From NCBI GenBank assembly GCA_965646445.1, contig CBFFZW010000014.1:1-62210 (forward strand): a stretch of 62,210 nt of DNA, given 5' to 3'. This document shows, piece after piece, positions 60,328-62,210 of the stretch. The first letter of the stretch is position 1. Every line of letters starts with the position of its first letter. The notes below the pieces were generated by a model that was given only the letters and a program-made list of their open reading frames with translations, was not told the DNA's origin and did no database searches. This DNA is from UBA11524 sp965646445. Lineage in GTDB: Bacteria > Bacillota > Clostridia > Christensenellales > Aristaeellaceae. A program made the translations under genes and the position numbers.

Positions 60328-60522
60328 TTACTTCACAACGCGGTTGATCTTGCCCTCGTTGCCAGCCAGAACAGCGTTGTTCTCCTTGTTGGCGCAGGAC
60401 TGATTGGCCACGGTGCAGCTGGTCTTGCAGGCGCTCTGGCAGGAAGCCTGGCACTCGCCGCAGCCGCCATGGGTCAGGGACTGCTTCAGGCAGGGAGACT
60501 GGATGGTTTCGATATGCTTCAT
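60328..60522 (-). CDS. scfA: SCIFF ranthipeptide precursor (six cysteines in forty-five)
   Basis: A 64-residue precursor. Residues 21-43 read CGECQASCQSACKTSCTVAN then QSC, with the six conserved cysteines at 21, 24, 28, 32, 36 and 43 plus an extra Cys11. Cys32 and Thr37 match the positions of the thioether described for a thermophile SCIFF. An additional 21 residues after Cys43 (ending NEGKINRVVK) extend it beyond the usual length of about 46. ATG 60522 follows GGAGG by 8 bases. In other clostridia the modified peptide is linked to signalling; role here unknown. Confidence 0.93.
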   Translation of the reverse strand: MKHIETIQSPCLKQSLTHGGCGECQASCQSACKTSCTVANQSCANKENNAVLAGNEGKINRVVK

Positions 60523-60608
60523 GGAACATTCCTCCATTTTTCATTTGGGACCGCGCCGCCAGCGTTAACGGCGGCCTTCCCATGCCGTCTACGGCCTATA
60601 ACATATCT

Positions 60609-60637
60609 ATTATACACCATCTTCCCCGGCGATGCAA
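60609..60637 (-). promoter_or_regulatory. scfA promoter
   Basis: Minus strand: -35 TTGCAT (60632-60637), 17-base spacer, perfect -10 TATAAT (60609-60614). It abuts the stop codon of the TIGR04086 gene, giving the SCIFF pair its own transcript of about 80 bases leader. Confidence 0.75.
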
Positions 60638-61048
60638 TCATTTCGCGGAAATATTCGATAGAATCATGCCCACGATACCGCCGCCTGCCACGCCCATGCC
60701 CATATCCGCCAGGTACGCGGTCACCGGCGCCTGCTGGCCGGACAGCAGCGCGTACAGCGCCACGCCCACCGCCATGTAGAGCAGCCCGACGCCCGCGCCG
60801 CGCAGCAATCCGCCTTCACCGCCGCGCCCTACCGCGGCCCACACGCCCGCGGCAATGGAAACCAGCTTCAGAATCTGGTTGAAGATGCGCACCATGTCCT
60901 CCGAGGGCTTGATCCACTGCATCAGCAGCGCAAACACCGCTACCCCCGCCAGCGTCACCAGCACCGCCACCCCCAGGCCCTTGAGCAGCCGCACCCACAT
61001 GGGGGTTACATGGCTCTTTCTGCGGTGCCCCGTCCTTGTCTGTGTCAT
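60638..61048 (-). CDS. TIGR04086-type membrane protein
   Basis: A 136-residue protein with four hydrophobic segments: WVRLLKGLGVAVLVTLAGVAVFALL, LKLVSIAAGVWAAVGRGGEGG, LYMAVGVALYALLSG and GMGVAGGGIVGMIL. The length and helix spacing match the small TIGR04086 membrane family of Firmicutes, whose function is unknown; I recall members lying near SCIFF genes, as here. SD GGAGG is 9 bases before ATG 61048. Confidence 0.7.
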   Translation of the reverse strand: MTQTRTGHRRKSHVTPMWVRLLKGLGVAVLVTLAGVAVFALLMQWIKPSEDMVRIFNQILKLVSIAAGVWAAVGRGGEGGLLRGAGVGLLYMAVGVALYALLSGQQAPVTAYLADMGMGVAGGGIVGMILSNISAK

Positions 61049-61180
61049 GATTCCCGACCTCCTTATGCCTTGTGTTGGAGCATATGCGGCCCCCTCCGCC
61101 GATTATGCCACGGCAAAAGAAGGATTGCCGTCCTGGCGCGTCGAATCAACCAAACATACATTCGTAGAGAGGTGAGCCTG

Positions 61181-61738
61181 ATGACGGATATTTATCTCCA
61201 CTGCCCCACCCTGGAGGGCCCTGCTCTGACGCTTCGTCCCCTTCGTCCCTCGGACGCCCAGGGGCTGCTGGCCATCTATGGCGACGCGGCCAACCTGCCC
61301 TATTTCAACAGCGACAACTGCCACGGCGATACCTTCCATTACACGACGCTTGACCGCATGGAGGAAGCCATGCGCTTCTGGCAGTATGCCTATGAGGTGC
61401 GGGCCTTCGTCCGCTGGACGGTGGAAGTCGGCGGACGGATCGCCGGCACGGTGGAGTGCTTCCGCCGGGAGGCCGAAGACGCCTTCACGGACTGCGCCCT
61501 GCTGCGGGTCGATCTGGGGCGGGCCGACGATACGGCGGATGTCCACAATGAACTGCTGACCCTGCTGCTGCCCCACCTTCAGGCATGGTTCGGCTGCTCC
61601 CGGGTCGCCACGAAGGCCCCGGCCATCGCCCAGGCCCGGCAGACCGCCCTGGGCGCCCACGGCTTCCGCCCCTCCCCCGATGCGCTGATCGGCCACGACG
61701 GCACCCGCTACGGCGATTACTGGCTCCTGGAATACTGA
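61181..61738 (+). CDS. GNAT-family N-acetyltransferase (RimJ/RimL-like)
   Basis: A 185-residue protein: ALTLRPLRPSDAQGLLAIYGD at the start, VRWTVEVGGRIAGTVECFRRE in the core strands and GAHGFRPSPDA near the end, as in RimJ/RimL-type acetyltransferases. The usual acetyl-CoA pyrophosphate loop (R/QxxGxG/A) is not obvious in the middle, so activity is uncertain. SD AGAGGTG is 8 bases before ATG 61181. A single gene; no terminator with a U-run follows, only GC-rich hairpins. Confidence 0.65.
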   Translation: MTDIYLHCPTLEGPALTLRPLRPSDAQGLLAIYGDAANLPYFNSDNCHGDTFHYTTLDRMEEAMRFWQYAYEVRAFVRWTVEVGGRIAGTVECFRREAEDAFTDCALLRVDLGRADDTADVHNELLTLLLPHLQAWFGCSRVATKAPAIAQARQTALGAHGFRPSPDALIGHDGTRYGDYWLLEY

Positions 61739-62030
61739 ACCCGCCAAAGGGCTCTGCCCTCTGGACACCCGGTTGGGGGGCCCTGCCCCCAACACCCCCG
61801 CCAAAGGGCTCTGCCCTTTGGAATCCCGCGAAGGGGCTTCGCCCCTCTCGACTCCCGTCTCGCGGCGTGATGCAGGACCTTCGGTCGGTGTTTTGTGCGC
61901 GTGAGGGGCGGAGTTTCGCCCCGCGGGGCGACCAAAGGGCTTTCCGGTCGCCCTTTGGAAACCTTCGGCGCGCAACTTTGAAGGCTTTGGAATCTGCAAG
62001 GCGGGCCCCCCTGCGGGGGCCCTGCTGGTT
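61739..62030. repeat. GC-rich hairpin repeat cluster
   Basis: A chain of short inverted repeats: CCAAAGGGCTCTGCCCT at 61743 and again at 61801 with GTTTGG-type ends, GGGGGGCCCTGCCCCC, GAAGGGGCTTCGCCCCTC, GGCGGAGTTTCGCC-type stem, and CCAAAGGGC/GCCCTTTGG around TTTCCGGTC near 61930. The unit CGCCAAAGGGCTCTGCCCT occurs at least twice. No gene; open frames crossing it on the minus strand are Arg/Gly/Pro-rich and lack SD sequences. Confidence 0.7.
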
Positions 62031-62210
62031 TCGCCGGGCCTGCACGGGAACCGACAGTACCATTACCATAACCAACATAGGAACTGCGAGCGGGTTCAAG
62101 TCCCACAACCCATATAGGAACCACGGGTACCAGTCCCATGTGCAACCACGCCGCAAAGCCAAATCAGACGAGAACCTTGTTGCTGGTTGGACATATACCT
62201 GCTCCAATGG
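62031..62210. other. Unassigned window end
   Basis: Not GC-rich like the preceding repeats. Minus-strand frames run off the edge (one encodes YVGYGNGTVGSRAGPAK), so the end of a gene entering from beyond the window is possible. A GGGTTCAAGTCCC at about 62092-62104 resembles a tRNA T-arm but no tRNA can be folded around it. Confidence 0.3.

Noticed and set aside
61103..61999. Minus-strand frame through the hairpin cluster and the GNAT gene
   Set aside because: It is antisense to the GNAT gene and made of low-complexity Arg/Gly/Pro residues from the repeats.
62085..62115. Possible tRNA: GGGTTCAAGTCCC resembles a T-arm
   Set aside because: No matching acceptor stem, D-arm or anticodon arm can be built from the surrounding 90 bases on either strand.

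Overview
The window reads as a chromosomal piece of a GC-rich, spore-forming Clostridia-type Firmicute, probably a gut or rumen polysaccharide degrader. The evidence is an intact sporulation sigma factor SigK, the clostridial SCIFF peptide with its radical-SAM maturase, G+-type SD sequences on almost every gene, LplABC-type sugar ABC systems without a local ATPase, and a pectin-utilisation locus. A Christensenellales-like lineage is my guess only. No rRNA, complete tRNA, CRISPR array, IS element or prophage was seen.

Layout. (1) 1-925: an N-terminal remnant of a tyrosine integrase on the minus strand, ending in a terminator, then a canonical promoter and a ~500-base leader. (2) 926-15915, all plus: a surface-polysaccharide operon: UDP-glucose dehydrogenase, GT2, Wzm/Wzt-type exporter, a double-GT2 protein, an FdtB/FdtA/FdtC-like set for a dTDP-3-acetamido-3,6-dideoxyhexose, a 1241-residue protein joining two glycosyltransferases to a radical-SAM domain, a GT-C membrane protein broken by one in-frame TAG, and a CE4-type deacetylase, closed by a terminator. 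(3) 15935-34253: housekeeping and regulatory genes: M50 protease, AraC regulator, sigK, NadR-like enzyme, DUF4298, mntP under a Mn2+ riboswitch, orphan DNA methyltransferase, pgi, mnmG, EamA exporter, PfkB kinase, recA with a LexA box, PRPP synthetase family, argH.

(4) 34405-56091, all minus: a pectin/rhamnogalacturonan locus. From its promoter-proximal end it encodes a 967-residue solute-binding protein with added beta-sandwich domains, two permeases, an NHL-TPR membrane protein, a YIP1-family membrane protein, a secreted DUF5696 protein, a second permease pair, two further related binding proteins, then enzymes without signal peptides: GH28, GH95, CE12, a CE8-CE12 fusion and a serine hydrolase. 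This suggests import of pectic oligosaccharides followed by breakdown inside the cell. A membrane-bound AraC sensor-regulator (56404-58557) diverges from the locus. (5) 58884-61738: SCIFF maturase, SCIFF peptide, TIGR04086 membrane protein, GNAT. (6) 61739-62210: GC-rich hairpin repeats and an unassigned end.

The most unusual non-coding signal is a ~150-200-base dispersed intergenic repeat (five copies: 21663, 23701, 25509, 45112, 58613). Each is a chain of hairpins whose stem sequences differ between copies while pairing is kept, usually ending in a perfect terminator hairpin. Nearly every gene-free gap over 300 bases holds one. A second oddity is that none of the 47 intact gene ends in the window uses TAG, while the only clear TAG seen in a reading frame interrupts a gene that continues in frame to a TAA.
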